From Pyrocephalus nanus (lineage: Eukaryota; Chordata; Aves; Passeriformes; Tyrannidae), in the NCBI GenBank assembly GCA_038380795.1, contig CM076259.1, positions 98,071,739 to 98,135,738 of the forward strand: a DNA stretch of 64,000 bases. Direction: 5' to 3'. The notes under the pieces were generated by a model, which saw nothing but the letters and a program-made list of their open reading frames with translations, searched no databases and was not told the DNA's origin. The position numbers were made by a program, and so were the translations under genes. Below are positions 10,721-24,217 of this stretch, one piece after another (positions within the stretch are counted from its first letter, which is position 1; each line of letters opens with the position of its first letter).

Positions 10721-13700
10721 TAGTGGAACTACTTGAATAGTTCTGGGAGGATGACTGACTATGGGCATATATCAACATGATGAATTCTGTGTATGATACA
10801 TAATATTTTTCTATCTTTTGCTCTTTGAAATATCTTGTAAGCACTTAAACGGAAAACCATACTGCTGTAGAAAACAGTTCTTCACTCTTAGGACTTGCAA
10901 ACTAAGCATCCTAAGAAAATAATGCTCACACCACCACATTTTAGTATTTTGCTTTGCTTCTTGATTGCATTTACTTGAATTCAGTATTCAATCTAAGAAC
11001 TCAAAAAATCCTTAGAAAAATAATGTTCTAAGACAGTTAAAAATAGGTGCTGCAACTTTCCAGAGAGAAACAGATTACACATTAATAGACACTTTTTACT
11101 GTTAACTGTTAATCTGAAACAGTGATTAAATACTTTAGATGTCTCTCCTGTTTAAGAACTTTTGCACTTTATTTGTGTAGGGATGCTTTTTAAGTTCTTT
11201 AAATGTCAAGACAGATCATTATAATGACACCAAACTGAAGTCATAAGGAAATTTTTATTTCACTTATATTTAAACACTGAAGTTAGACAATTAAATCTAA
11301 GTACATGAGCTTCTGCTATAATGGAGAAAGACACAAACCTCCAGAAGGCACATATGAGAAGACTGTCCTTAGAATTAACAATGAAACTGTCTGTCATTTT
11401 GATTCACAGAGGTTAGCAGAGATTACTCCCCATTTTTAATTAGTTATCCAGTATGGATATCAGAAAGAAAGGTAACAAGGAATAATATAAAACAGATTAG
11501 AAATCTAAATCTAACAAAAAATGGAACATAAACAAATCACAGTTACCTCCACTGATGTTCCAGAGTCGATAAGGCTGAAGTTATAACTAGCTCTTAGAAA
11601 AGTTTCCTTCTGTATTTAGAGTGAATGGAGTTTCCAGAGTTATTTTACATAGCTAAAAAAATATCCAAGTTTCAGACACCAAAATCACTAATTAATCAAT
11701 GTTTAAAGGTCTCATAAGGTGCTTTCTCTGTTTTTCAGCCATTAAAACCTGAGATTTCTAGGTAGAATCATGTTACTGATCCAAACAGCCATTTTTAGTT
11801 ATACTCGTGACATCCATAGATTGCAGTGACTTCAGAGGCAGCTCTATCAATGTGTTAAGGCTAAAAAAAATTACACCCATCAATTTCTTTGTAATTAGGT
11901 CAAGAAATCTTGGTAACATCCAAGTTAATGCAATATGGCAACTGCAGATATCTGCTGCATTTTTTGAATGTTTGGCTCCATGAAGATTAAAATTGCTCTT
12001 TTCTAACCTATTTCAAGTACTATATGTATGTCAGGGCAATTTCTATAACTTCATATTTCAAGGCATCAAATTCTTATTTTATGATAGTAACCATTATGGC
12101 TCCAATGATCTCAGTGGTTAGCTTTCCACAAAAGGATTCAATGCAAATTCACACCATTCATCTGAAACTTATGGTATATTTAGAAATGCAATAAAAATAT
12201 TTTTATAATTACATACAGAGTACTTATTTTGTTTCGTGACCTGAGTTGAAGAGAGCAGGATGATTTGTACTCCAAACATAAGTCTGAAGTTAAGTGAACA
12301 CTTAATACCAAGAAAATAATCCTCTAAATAAGAGGCCAGACTGCCACTAAAACCTACAGGGGTGGATTGAACATAATGCAGCCTTTGAGAGAATGTAAGA
12401 AATAACAAGACATTGGCAGGCAATAGACTAAGGAAGCTTCCTGGGTCTTTTCCGTGAATAAATTCTCTATGTTTTGGCAAGAGATATCAGTAATTTGTAA
12501 GTGGTTTAGATCTCAGGGAAACTTTCCTGCATTTCTGTAATGAAGGAAGAATTCTGTATGGGAGGCTGTGATACCAGTCCCTTTGGGTGGGAGGCCAGGA
12601 TAGCATCTGACATTCAATGCAATGACTGGTGCTGATTTCAAAGCTAGTTCTTATCTCTTCCCCTCAGAAACCAAACAGAAAATCACAATGTTGTGCCTGA
12701 AGACAGTAGAAAATGTAAGGTCATAAATCGCTCCGTTTTGCTCAGATGCCAATTCCAAACAACACAACAGATGTTTTTCTCCTTGTCACCACCAGTGCCT
12801 TTTGCACTAGCTATCATGAAAGCAAGGACAGAAATTGCACACAGTGTACATATTATTAGCCCTTGTGCATGCTTTTAATAGTGGGAACATGTAAAAAGAG
12901 AGGTAGAGTTTCTCGTTTCATCAGTAAAAGAACTTCTTTCCACTAAAATCAAACATTTCATACCAGAATTTTCCTTTTGAAAAATGAAAATAAAGACAAA
13001 CCTAACATTTCCATCTACATATTACTGCATATATTTTGCAGAAGTGAAAGATGGAATCAAATGGGGGAAAATTCTAAACATTTCCTAGTCCCTCTGAGAG
13101 TTAGTCCTCAGACAGGCTAGCTTTTGAAAATGATATTTGATAGTATTCAAGGAATTTTAAAACATACCTGTATCAAGAAAGTTGATTTTTACTTGTAAAA
13201 TAAATTAGCTGCAGACTAGCAAGCCTTTAAACAAAGCATCAGGAGAGACATTGTTAGCAGAGATGAAGTCCTGCCCAGCAGGTTACTCAACTACAAAGGT
13301 ATACTTAAATTGTGCTTATCCCAATTCCGTGTGGGCTCCTGTGGAGAGATTCCTAGGTCTGTGTACATGTGGAACTAATCAATCAGATAAAACCATCTGC
13401 AGTTCTTAAAAAACATACTCTGTGCTCACTGTGATTGTGGCACAAATCTGTTATTTAATATCATACCCGATCCAGGTTACAAATTGGCCAGGATCAGCCC
13501 TGTAATGAAGACACTGTGCTACCTCAGGTGTTCTACATATGGCCAAGCAGGTTTTAACTAACTTCTCTCATTAGATCAGTTATTAAGGTCTTAGCTTTAA
13601 CACTGCTGTGGAAAACTGCTCTTGAGGAACCTGCTCTTGCGTGGCAAAAAAATCTCAGTGGTGGGAAGACAGGCACCAATGCCTCACAGTGTGCTTCTGT

Positions 13701-16700
13701 CTAATTAATATCTTGACTGAGCCTACTTTAATCAAGGTCCATCAAACTACGCGTCATTAACACTTAAATTAGCAAACTCACTTCTGCATTTGCCCTACCA
13801 TCTGAGCTCTAGTTATGGGCCTCAAAACAGTCAATAACTGGACCTGTAAATTCTATTGTTCGGCTGGGCCATTTATTTTCTGGCATGCACAAAGGAATGG
13901 TGAGGTAGACTGCAAATGGACATTGTTTCAAAATACACATTAATACATTAGACAAACACTATAGATATGAATAAACAATGTGGAAGTTTAAAAATATGTC
14001 AACAAAAGCACTTCATGTAAGTGATGCATAACAGGAAAGCATTTGTTTCCTCATATTAAAGAGAGTTAAGCACATCTAGAAGCCAGTTCAAATCATTTAA
14101 GAGAGAAGTTATACCAAATTAGATGAACAGAATATAATGATAAATACCTTGAAAAGAACTGTTGGTTCAATTTCTTTTAGTTTGAACACATATTAACAGA
14201 ACTTAGAATAACCTTAGGAATGTGTGTCATATTCTGATGACCTGAGCTATAATGAGCATGCCTGATATTTTCTGTCAACTAGTCCTAGGTGTTACCAGCT
14301 CAGCATCTTACCAAGGTCACCTGAATAAGTCCAAGGAGACTTTTTTCTCTTGCCTAGGGATTTATGCAGAATTTAAATTGAGGTAAGGTCTAGATATCTC
14401 TTGATTGTTTGCAAAATAGCCTAGTGTCCTAATTTAAGCATTCAAAGTAGGTGCCTTCAGAAAATAGAATAAATACAATTTCCTCCTTCCTGCTTTCCTT
14501 CTTCCTCTTATTACCATAATGAATAAGAACACTTTAGTGTTAGTCCATAAGTAACTCAGCTCCTCTGCTTCAAAAGTAGTGACATAATAAAAATATGTTA
14601 AAAAGCAGCAATTAATTCAAATTGTGGGTAGCTCTCTGTAGACAAGCTGACTGTGAAACTTGGCACTGATGATCTAGTCCACATGAGCAGGGGAATCAGA
14701 AGAGCTGCTGGGATAGCATTCCCGTTCAGGGACCATAACATAGGTATCTAGCATCATTTTAGATGCCCTGGCAGAGCTACTTCTCCAGAAAGGCAACATA
14801 TCCACTTGTCTTGTGTCATCTCTCAGTCCCCATCTGGATGTCTAAGGTACCTTAATGCACCTCTAATGGCACTAGATCCCCATGTGTGGGCAACAGAATT
14901 GAACTACAGGGGTCAGCTACCATTTGAGCTTGATTCTATGTAGACACTTACACACAGATGTCCAAGTTTTAGAATCTTTATCTGGAACTCAGTCCCACCC
15001 AGGCTGTATTGCACATGCTCCCAGCTCTCACTCCATCATTCTCTCAGCATCTACTGACATTTCAAAACACTTAAATTTCAGGCAATTTATAATTTATACT
15101 GCAAAAGCTGTGGAGTTCAGAAATAGTCTTATAGAACAGAACAGCACTCAGTGCAAAGTCTAGTATATGGGAGAGGTGCAGAGGCAGTCAAAATTCATTG
15201 TTCCTTCCTTTGTCTCCTGAGAATGCTCTGAAAGCCCTTACAGTCCCAAAGTCTCAGCTTACTCCAGTTCTACAGCTGTTTGCACTGGGTAAGAAGTACC
15301 AGTGCAGGAAAAAAACATTCCCACATTTTTGTAATGTAGATGAGTTTTGACTGACAGGTTGACCCTTAGCTTCCTTTATTTAGCACTGAAGTATGATAGT
15401 CCTGTTCATGGAAGTAAAAATAATTCATTTCTCTATTCTGTCCGTATGCAATCCAGAAAACTTCAGAAGCTCTTACAAGTCTCCATAGATGTCAGCTAAT
15501 AATGTACTGGGCTTGAAGAGACTCAGGTATGGTAGGAAGCTAAAAGATCTTTGCCCTTAGGAAATCACTGGTGGTCTTTCCCAAAGGGTCAGCCAAAAGA
15601 CCATTAACATTTCAGTCAGTTTTAATTGGATAAGACCACATGCCTCTAATTTCACTTGCATTAGCTATGACAGGCAGCATCCTGCCCAGTCCCCATTCCA
15701 TGTGGGCTGAATTTCAACTTATAGAGGACAACAAATCAATCTCTTAAAACCTGGAATTTTATCATGGAAATGAATACTACTTTTCTAGAAAAGACTGAGA
15801 TTTCAAAGATGAAAGATATTTACTTACATCCAACCAGAAGGTACAACATGCTTGTAAACGCTACAGCTTTTCAAAGATATGGGGATATCACCATAGATCA
15901 TTGAAGCACACCCAGATAAGATAGTGGGGTGTTTGTGAACTTTGAAAACCTCAGCCTCAGTATATTGTTACAGTCTCTCACAGATCTTGCATTCAAACCA
16001 TCCTGCAGGTTATCTCCTACTCAGCCGTTCAATTTCTGCTTGTTTACAATGGATTTAAAAACAAGAAAATCCCAAGCTGTGGAACACAGTGTGATTCTAA
16101 GGTGCTGGAGGATGAGCATAACAGAAAGATATGACAGCAACTACACAGATTTTCATCAAAAAGTTTTGGAAGTTACATAGACATATCTAGAAACTATAAG
16201 TACCATTTAACTACATATGACAAAAATACTTAGCCTGTTCTATATTCTATTACTTCATAAGTAAAAAATTACTGAATTGGTATCTAGTTACTCTCACAGC
16301 AATTAAAAAAATATAAACAAAGATAATTCTGAAGCAGCATCCAAAATCTCTTGTTTTGTCAGGCAGTCAAATGGGAGCTGTGTTCACTAATTCCTATCCT
16401 ATTCCATCAGACTGGATCTCCTGCTTCTTACTGTTAGTCACATGGCAGATTCCTATTGGAGCCCAGGTGTGTTTCCTTCCAGTAAAGAATAAGACAAAAA
16501 GAACTCTTTTAGAGTGTCTTTAGCCTGACTTACTGAGACATTCACTTCAGGTAGTAATTCCTAGGAAGATGGGTAGCCATGAGGCCTAAGCCTAAGCTTT
16601 GTGAATCCTCTGTATAATAAGAAACATAAAGTGTTTAGTTAACGTAGAAGATATATGATGTTACCATGAGTTCTTATAGGTCTGTTCAAACAGTAACTTT

Positions 16701-16859
16701 TATAGTGATGGAAATAAGAGTGCAAGTACAAGCATACTAACAAAACCAGCTGGAAAATAATTTGCAATGTGCCAAGAGCATTTTAATAAATTGTTTTAAT
16801 GTTTATATATTAACATAATATTTACATATATAAGTATGTATGCATACAGTATAGAAGGC
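10721..16859. other. Unique gene-free sequence
   Basis: About 6 kb of AT-rich sequence without recognisable repeats, RNA genes or exons. All open frames are under 105 codons and lack any family signature. Confidence 0.55.
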
Positions 16860-16875
16860 TTTTTTTTTTTTTTTT
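16860..16875. repeat. Poly(T) run (16 T)
   Basis: Uninterrupted T run. No CR1 or other retroposon tail was seen next to it. Confidence 0.85.
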
Positions 16876-19739
16876 GCTACATGGTCTCTATGTGAATTTT
16901 GATTGAGAAATGTGAAAAAGCTCACAAAAATCACCAAATTCCAGCACAACTTCAGCTTTATAATTTCTTTTACAGATTTATATGTTTCGAGAAGCAATAT
17001 TACCATTTTGATCTGCCTAAACCTTTCAGTTTTGACAATCAGCTGATAACTAATGACTGCTGGAATATGTTTAGATTGCGCTAATTTTGTGAGTAAATTG
17101 ATGTCAAGTTTATTTACACACTTCCCTCCACCTTTGGAATTTTGTTCTGCTTAACTTAATAAAAGATATTTATAGCCAAGATTTACTCCTCTACGCATAA
17201 ATGCCATTTTGGTGGTGATCGTTCATTTAAAATTAGAGGCCCTTTTTCCAACAACAATGGCGATATAAAACTATATGTATCTCTGCTTTATAAAAATTGA
17301 TAGGATAGCCACTTTTCTGTTTCAGACAGTTAATTTCAGGGCTCTTTGGCACAACAATTTTAGTATAGCTCCTTTACCATCCACATGCAAAGATATAATA
17401 TCAGTTGTGAGTTCTGTTGAGTTAGATGCCTGTTTTTTCTCCAAAATACAGTTTAGAAATTTAAATTGATGAAAACTAAAAAAGAAGTAGAAGCAAATAC
17501 ATCTTTTTTATCTCTAAAGGATACTGTTGAACAGTTTAGAAACACTGAACCAAAGTAATTTTTCTACTAGAGAACTGAGGAGCCTTAACTGGTGTATCAA
17601 TAACCAGAAAAAACATCCTGCCTTGTTTGCTTGCAGTGAAAGCAAGGATGTGAAATAAACACTGCATGCTGGAGGTACTGATACCTTTGCCAGCAGACAA
17701 CCAGGAGAAACCTAACCAGAAATATCAGTTTATTGTCATTTTCGAGGACTGACAGTTATTACTAGGAGTGGGGGTATGTGATAAACACCCTAAATTAGCG
17801 TTTATTCTCAAAAGGAAGAGCAACTCATAGTTGTGGTGGTATTTCAAGAGTCATGGCCATATCTAGTGATGCAACACAAAGAGATGAATTATATCCCTTG
17901 CTTCTAAAGCTGTTAATAAGTTGGAGAGAGAGAGAACATTTTTATCATTCTTAAAATACTGCTGTCAAGAATCTATCACATTCCTATATTAAATCACTGC
18001 ATTTTTCTATCCTTGGGCCCCTCTAACAAATCTCATTAGTGGTCATTTTAATGGAGATTTTTGTTTTTAAGCCAAAGGAGAACCATAGTAACTGTGCACT
18101 TCCTAAACCATTTCATTCATGAATGGGAAATGAGTCTCCAAATCTTTACTCACATGAGTAACCACATTGATATCCTTGGGCCTTCCATTATTTACAGATA
18201 GAACTGTGAGTATAAATTTGCAGGATTTGGATGGGGCACTTCATTACTTCATAAGAGTGAAATTTGTAGCTGAAATCAATAGCTAAGCATGTGAGGCATA
18301 TAAAAGATACACATTCTTTCACGGAGGTCTGATTGTAATGCATCTCTCAATTTTGTTTCCGCATCAACAAATAAGCATATCATTGTAAAGAGATGTACAG
18401 ACTAAAGGCAGTAATTACAAAGACACATTTTAGATAGACATTCTAGCTTCAATAGAGGAATTGGGAATAGTCCATCAGAAAGAATAGATTAATAGTGAAA
18501 AAGGTCAACGCTTCTTGAAAAACTAGCAGAGTAAGTCACAGACCAAGTTTTTGGTTCTCTGTCAATCAGTAGTGTAACTGTTGTCAATCATTCCCTCTTA
18601 CCTTGTTTGGGATTTTTGAATGGCCACAAAAGAAACTTTTGTTGGTAATGATGGTCTTTACAATTCATCTGAGTCGCAGGCAGGATTTTCATAGCCTGCC
18701 TGTGGAATAGACATGGTATACCCCAAGCTGCGCTCATGTATGTCCAACCAATTCAAGCTAAAGTTTCCCACGATAATATGAAAGGAAATAAAAGATTCTG
18801 ACCAACACAAGTCACTATTCTAGAAACAACACAAAAAGGAATAGGATAGCCAGGGTCTTCTGGTTTAACTTTCTTCTTCTTCCCCCCCCACCCCCTTCCT
18901 CCTTAGAGAGGTTAAATGTGATAACTCTTTCTTTGGAAGGATGGAGTTAGGTTATGCACCTGTGTATCTTGAATCTTCTGAAAGAGTATTTATATTCTCT
19001 GCTAAACCACATGCTTCTTATTACTCTGATTAGGAGATTCTGCTAAAAATTACTGCAAAGAACTAATTATTCTTCATTTATCTTTTAATTCCAGAGTTCC
19101 CCTAGGATTTTTCTTTTCCCCAAATATTTTCACCTTCCACAAATACAGTTTTGTTTTGTTCTCTCTTGCTACCAGATTAAGTGACCTATCTTATCCCTGC
19201 TGAAAACATGAAAATATTTGAGAGGTAAGGTTCTCACATAAAACCCAGTTCTGGAGTTGATTCAGCAGAGTAACAAATCTGATAACATCAAAGGAAGAAT
19301 ATCTGAAAACTGGGATTTAAGCAGAACTGCTTTTTCAACAAATTGCAACCTCTCTATATTTACCCATTTCTAAACAGCCACGCCTGTTTATTTGCTTACA
19401 TTCCTATCTTTGCAGAAAGAAAGGTTGGAACAACTTTGGAAAAATAACAGCAAAGTTGTTCAGCGGAAACCAGCCCCTCTACTGTAAACACTGCCTCTCC
19501 CCAAACTGCAGCTGCACAAAGCAGAGACAATGCAAGGGACCCTCAGCATCAACTTCCCTTCCTCACCAATAGTCGCTTCGATAAGGCAATTACAATAGCA
19601 TCATGGAACAGTAGAACAAGGAAAAAAATAACCTTACCAGCTTCTCCTACAGTATATAGCTGAAAGGAAAACAAAACCCCCAGCTGCCGTATCACATGCA
19701 ATTGGTCTCTCAGAATGAATTGACTGAAAGAACTATGAA
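16876..19739. other. Unique gene-free sequence
   Basis: Contains a C-rich tract at 18882-18895 (C8-A-C5) and a block at 17090-17280 with FOX-, SOX- and homeodomain-like words (TTTATTTACA, AACAATGG). No gene was recognised. Confidence 0.5.
18882..18895. repeat. Poly(C) tract
   Basis: Fourteen bases, all C except one A. On the minus strand this is a G run. Confidence 0.85.
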
Positions 19740-20135
19740 AGGCTGAAGTCTTTCGACCCCTCTGTTCAGCCTCTCTTCAGCTCCCACTCTCCGAGCTTCC
19801 TCACAAAGCCATTCTACTCCCTAATCCTCGCACAGGAAAAAGCAGCGCTCACCAAATGACTTCAGCAGAAGCGATTCTCCAGGGGGGTGGGGGAAGAGAT
19901 GCTGCTGCCACTCAGCCCCCCCCCCTCCCCCTTCCGCCGCCGCACAGCATCGTCAGGGAGGGTATCCAAACAAGCTTGCCGGGCACTTGGGCAGTACACC
20001 CCGTACACAGACAGCGTGTCAGGACACGACATGGAAAAGTGCACATCTCCATTCATAACCCTCTCAGCCGCTAATTTCCCCTGGAACACACCCCTGGATG
20101 CTTGCAAGAGATCCTCGCGTGCATCTCAGTTAGCC
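19740..20135 (-). promoter_or_regulatory. Candidate small promoter / first exon, minus strand
   Basis: About 17 CpGs lie in about 395 bases, clearly above the background. Homopolymer G (19880-19893) and C (19916-19931) tracts and a CCGCCGCCGC stretch make it GC-rich. On the minus strand, a donor-like GGTGAGCGCT is read at about 19847-19856, which would end a first exon starting near 20130. A minus frame of 81 codons (19862-20107) is open but matches no known family, so the exon, if real, may be untranslated. No clear TATA box. Alternatively it is just a GC-rich patch. Confidence 0.35.
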
Positions 20136-21833
20136 CGCACTGAAGTAATTAGTCTTTTTTATTCTTTTAAAATTAGCTGCGTGACTTCCTAAAGTCATTG
20201 CTGGGCCTAAGAGTTTTCTTTTTAACAAAGAACAGGTAAATTAACCTTAAATATTTCAAACAACAAAGCAACAACAAAGATGTTCCCCCAGAAAATCAGT
20301 AAGAAAAAGTATAAGAAAAACCCCCACAACAGACACAAAATCAATAACATTAATAATCACCATATTAAAAAAACAGTGTTGCCTCCCTGATATGCTTTTG
20401 ATAGATAAAATCAGAACAAACAATTGCATTTTTCACAATGAGAAAAGGTTTCTATCTTCATTCTAAGTCTGTAAAAAAAGACAGCATTTTTTTCATATCA
20501 TTTGTCTTGAAAGTATGACATAGATATTGATATAAGATTCCCTGCATATTCTCTGCTTTTCAAGAAAGCATTAAATTTTTGTTAAATAAATGCTGTTGTC
20601 ATGTCAGTTCTTAACACGAGTTTTACCTCTTTGCAAGATGCAAAAACTCAGAAACAGGCAGCTGCCACAAAGTAAATCAAAGACCTAGAAAAGCAGATGG
20701 CACAATTTCACATCTTAAATGTTGGCTGTGAGCCTTCCAGTAATAATTTATAAGGAGACTTCCTCATGCTTGTTCCTCTGCTTGGCATCATGCTGTTTGA
20801 GCCTTTCAAACAAAATAAATAGACTTCAAACCACCAGCTTCACACACACTAACACTTACCAATGCTATTTCAACCTGACACAAGCTGACTTTGTTCCTCT
20901 GTGACCCTGGACAGAAAACTGAGGTGACAGTTTGATGGATGTGATCTCTTTTCACAATACGGGTTGTGACTTCACAGCCCTGTCTCCCCATTATTGCTTA
21001 GCTGAAGGAGGAGACAGGAGCAGAGGAGAATCTTCCACCATACAGAGCCATTTTAACTGTGAAAATGAACCAAACGTGTGCAATAAATGCCTGGAACATA
21101 TTTTCCTACCTCAAAAATGTGAAACTGGGGGAATCCCTTTCCACTTTTGTTGGGGTTTAAGGGGATAAGGAAAAGGCTCCAAGGAGAGGAATTAATCCAA
21201 ATAGTTTACTAAGACTGTATTTTAGTTTAAGAAAATGGCAACATCAGTAGAGAAAAAAAGAAAGAAAGAATTCAGTCTGTTGCATTTATGACCAAAGAAC
21301 ACTTGGACTATGAATCTTGTGAACTGTCTCTCAAATGTGCTAATTCAATTATGAATCAATCATGAATCTTGAACAATTATTAGTGGACAAAGGTCCCACT
21401 GAAGCCAACAGTTGCAATGCGATGTCTTTTTTATTACCTAAAAGACATAAAATATCAGAGGATCCATATATCTTAAAATTGGTGTCTGCAAATTCAGTAT
21501 TCAAATGCATATTCTCTGCTAAAATGAACTCAGAAATCTTTTTACAAGATTAACATATTTGACATAAAAAAACTGCCAGATTTCAAAGAACTCTTCATAA
21601 AGAAATCGCCTTTCCACAAAAATGGCTGAAAAAGGAAGGTGGTGAATGAACTCTCAAATGTAAGGCTCCACACTCCATAGGCTGAGCTCATTAACAGACA
21701 CCCTAATGTCTGAAGCCAGCCTCTAATTTCCTTACAGAGGAGCATAGGTTGCTAATATATTTAGGTCTTTGCTTCTGCTTGTTCATCTAATCAGACAGAT
21801 TCATTATGATAATACTGGAGGGTGTCAAATCCT
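20136..21833. other. Unique gene-free sequence
   Basis: No coding or repeat homology recognised. A short GAAA-type run lies near 21255-21270. Confidence 0.55.
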
Positions 21834-21905
21834 TGATTTTACAGATACTGGGGCCAAATGACCTGGCTCAAGGAAGTTTCTGGCAGGCAGCCAAATCTCT
21901 GCAGT
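21834..21905 (-). repeat. MIR-like ancient SINE relic
   Basis: GATTTTACAGATACTGGGGCC, at 21835-21855, resembles the reverse complement of the MIR core (ATTTTACAGATGAGGAAACTG). It is followed at the right distance by TGACCTGGCTCAAGGAAG, resembling TGACTTGCCCAAGGTCAC, and then GGCAGGCAGCCAAATCTCTG. The order of the three blocks fits MIR on the minus strand. Confidence 0.5.
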
Positions 21906-23334
21906 TTCACATTAGTGCACCCCAGCTCCAGTGATCCTCACGTTCTGAGAGATGGTTTCTGAAGACAGGGAGTAGTCTACTCTATGTTTGAGATAAAGTT
22001 TTGTATGTTCTGTATTTGTTATCACACAAATTATGTTACAATTTTTTCTAGTTCGGGATTTGATATTCATAATTCTTTCAAAAAATATACACAAAGTCAG
22101 TCCAGTAGCAAAAATTTATTACCAGTTTGTTTTTTAAAAAGTACAATTGTCTTTCAGAAAATATTTCCTTTTTTTTTCAAATGAAAGCATTTATGTATTT
22201 CTGTGAGGTAGTAGCCAACTTATGATAATACTGAAATAGAATCAAACAGAAGACAGAGACTGACTGATATCCATAAAAACAAAATCTGACATTTATATAG
22301 AGGACTACTTGCAGTTATCTTGTTTCATCAATTCAACTCCAATTTTTTATATTTTTTTTCCCGAAGAATAATCTTAGAATTACACAGTCACTTTAGGTCA
22401 TCTCATTTAGAGGTAACTCTAGCGCAGTGAAAGTCAGGTGGTGTGAATTTCACCTTTTAAAAAGGAGTAGTAAGAGATGTACTTGTGAGCTATTTATTCC
22501 TAATTACAGCTTCTAAACTTCCACCACTGCTTCTTTATCTCTGTCTAACAATCTGAGAGCATTCCCACTGTAAAGAAGTTTCAAAAATGTTTCAGAAACA
22601 GTAAGATCTCTTCACAGACCACTTGATATAAATAAATACCCTCTAAATAAAAAAGTTTATACCATCCAGCAGGTAGTCAGCTATGACATACACAAAGGAG
22701 AAGAGCTCTTTCAATCAAAAGAAAGAATGAAGCATGAAAATGTAGCCACCCTTGTACTTGAAAGCCACTTACATTGAGTTTGCGTAGAGGAACAAAAAAT
22801 TCACATTGGACTAAAAGAAAATGCACTAAAAAATTAGAAGATCTGATTTTTCTCATTCTTGTAGTAGAACGTAACTTTCAGGCTCACAATAAATATCTGA
22901 AGGAAGACTAACTTTTAGGAAATATCAGCAGGTTTGTACACTCTGTTCCATAATTTTTTTCTTACTTGCTCACAACTATGTCCTCTTATCTGTGTAATCT
23001 GTCTATAACACCTTTTCTTGCAAAACATTTACTCCTTCCTGTGTTTTTCGGATTAACAGAAAGCATAAGGCTGTTGGATAAGGCTTGCATTTGGACAACA
23101 GCCATACATTTTTAATAGCAACTGTAAGAGCACTTCAAAGAATCTTTTGCACAAGCAGAGTGGTGCAGGAAATTTCACTGGAAAACATTCCAGCAAAACT
23201 AAACTTTAAAGATTACTAAACTCTTTGAGACTCACTGGTGTGACTGATCAGTGCAATCCACTGCAGTTTTTTATTTTTTTCTTACCTTCTCCTAAAAAGA
23301 AACTCCCAGTAAGTCTTAAAGGCAATGTGGAAAA
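21906..23334. other. Unique gene-free sequence
   Basis: No features recognised apart from short T runs near 22170 and 22345. Confidence 0.55.
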
Positions 23335-23405
23335 TGGAATCGTGGAATCACAAAGTTGTAGAAAGAATTAGATTGGAAGGGACCTTAGAGGTTATCTAGA
23401 TTATC
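23335..23405 (-). mobile_element. CR1 3'-tail fragment
   Basis: GGAATCGTGGAATCAC at the left, then GATTGGAAGGGACCTTAGAG and GTTATCTAG, is the reverse complement of a CR1 3' end (CTAGATGACC ... AGGTCCCTTCCAA ... TTCTATGATTC). Only about 70 bases remain. Confidence 0.75.
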
Positions 23406-23939
23406 TGGAGGCAGCATATCTTTATAAATAGAAGGAAATGCACATTTTAGGGTTACACCCTCTGACTTTTAAGCATTTGATTGAGAAATGTAAGTTCCAT
23501 AAATAGTCAGTAGATGCTCTAGAGAGCATAACTTTTAATGGGCTCCTTAACACAGTCAATTAATATAGTTCTTTACAATTCAATGGTAAGGCTGTTTAAC
23601 GTCTATACTCAGCTACTCTATAACATATGTATGTTGAATTTCAGGGATATTCCTTATTTGACAGGATCTTTCTTCTGAGAAAGCAGTGTGGTGGCAACTG
23701 CAAACTGGAAGAAGAATGACTTGGCAAGAAGGCAGGCTGACTGTCAGCAGTGAGAGAACACAGTAAAAAAACATAGTTGGGTAAAAGGGAAAGAAATTAA
23801 AAACTCAGATCATTAGGGTCACTTGAGCAAGAATTACTGAAGTCAGTGTTTCACTTTGTAAAGAGTTTTCTAATAGCATTTCCCTGGGGTTTATCTCCAT
23901 GGGTTCAGTCTAAACCCACTCTCTTTGCTTTTGTTTCAG

Positions 23940-24071
23940 AGCTGGATGAAAGCAAGGATTCAGCAGTGCAGCTGGGTTTACTTTAGGAGTGTATATGTGA
24001 AACTGAGGATATCTAGCTTGGAACTTCAAAGCACATCAGCCAACGCTGGTACATCTAGCCTGCAAACTTCA
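23940..24071 (+). other. Candidate internal exon of an unrecognised + strand transcript
   Basis: A pyrimidine-rich tract ending in TTTGTTTCAG precedes position 23940. The block ends at a near-consensus donor, CTTCA followed by GTAAGTATG, from 24072. It is 132 bases, exactly 44 codons. Only the frame starting on its first base is open; the other two contain stops. That same phase continues without a break into the candidate terminal exon at 25433. The translation (SWMKARIQQ... to ...SSLQTS) is serine-rich toward its end and shows no domain I know. It could belong to a lineage-specific protein or a long non-coding RNA. No upstream exon was identified. Confidence 0.3.
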
Positions 24072-24195
24072 GTAAGTATGTCAGTCTTCCTAATGCTGGA
24101 TAGAAGAGCAAAATTAAAACAGCAGATAGAAAGAACAACATGTGGTTTATACAACACTAAATCTTCATTCCTCCTCCAGTGGTAAGCTGCAAGGC

Positions 24196-24217
24196 AAAAA
24201 AAAAAAAAAAAAAAAAG
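24196..24217. repeat. Poly(A) run (22 A)
   Basis: Uninterrupted A run within the proposed intron of the candidate + strand transcript. Confidence 0.9.
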
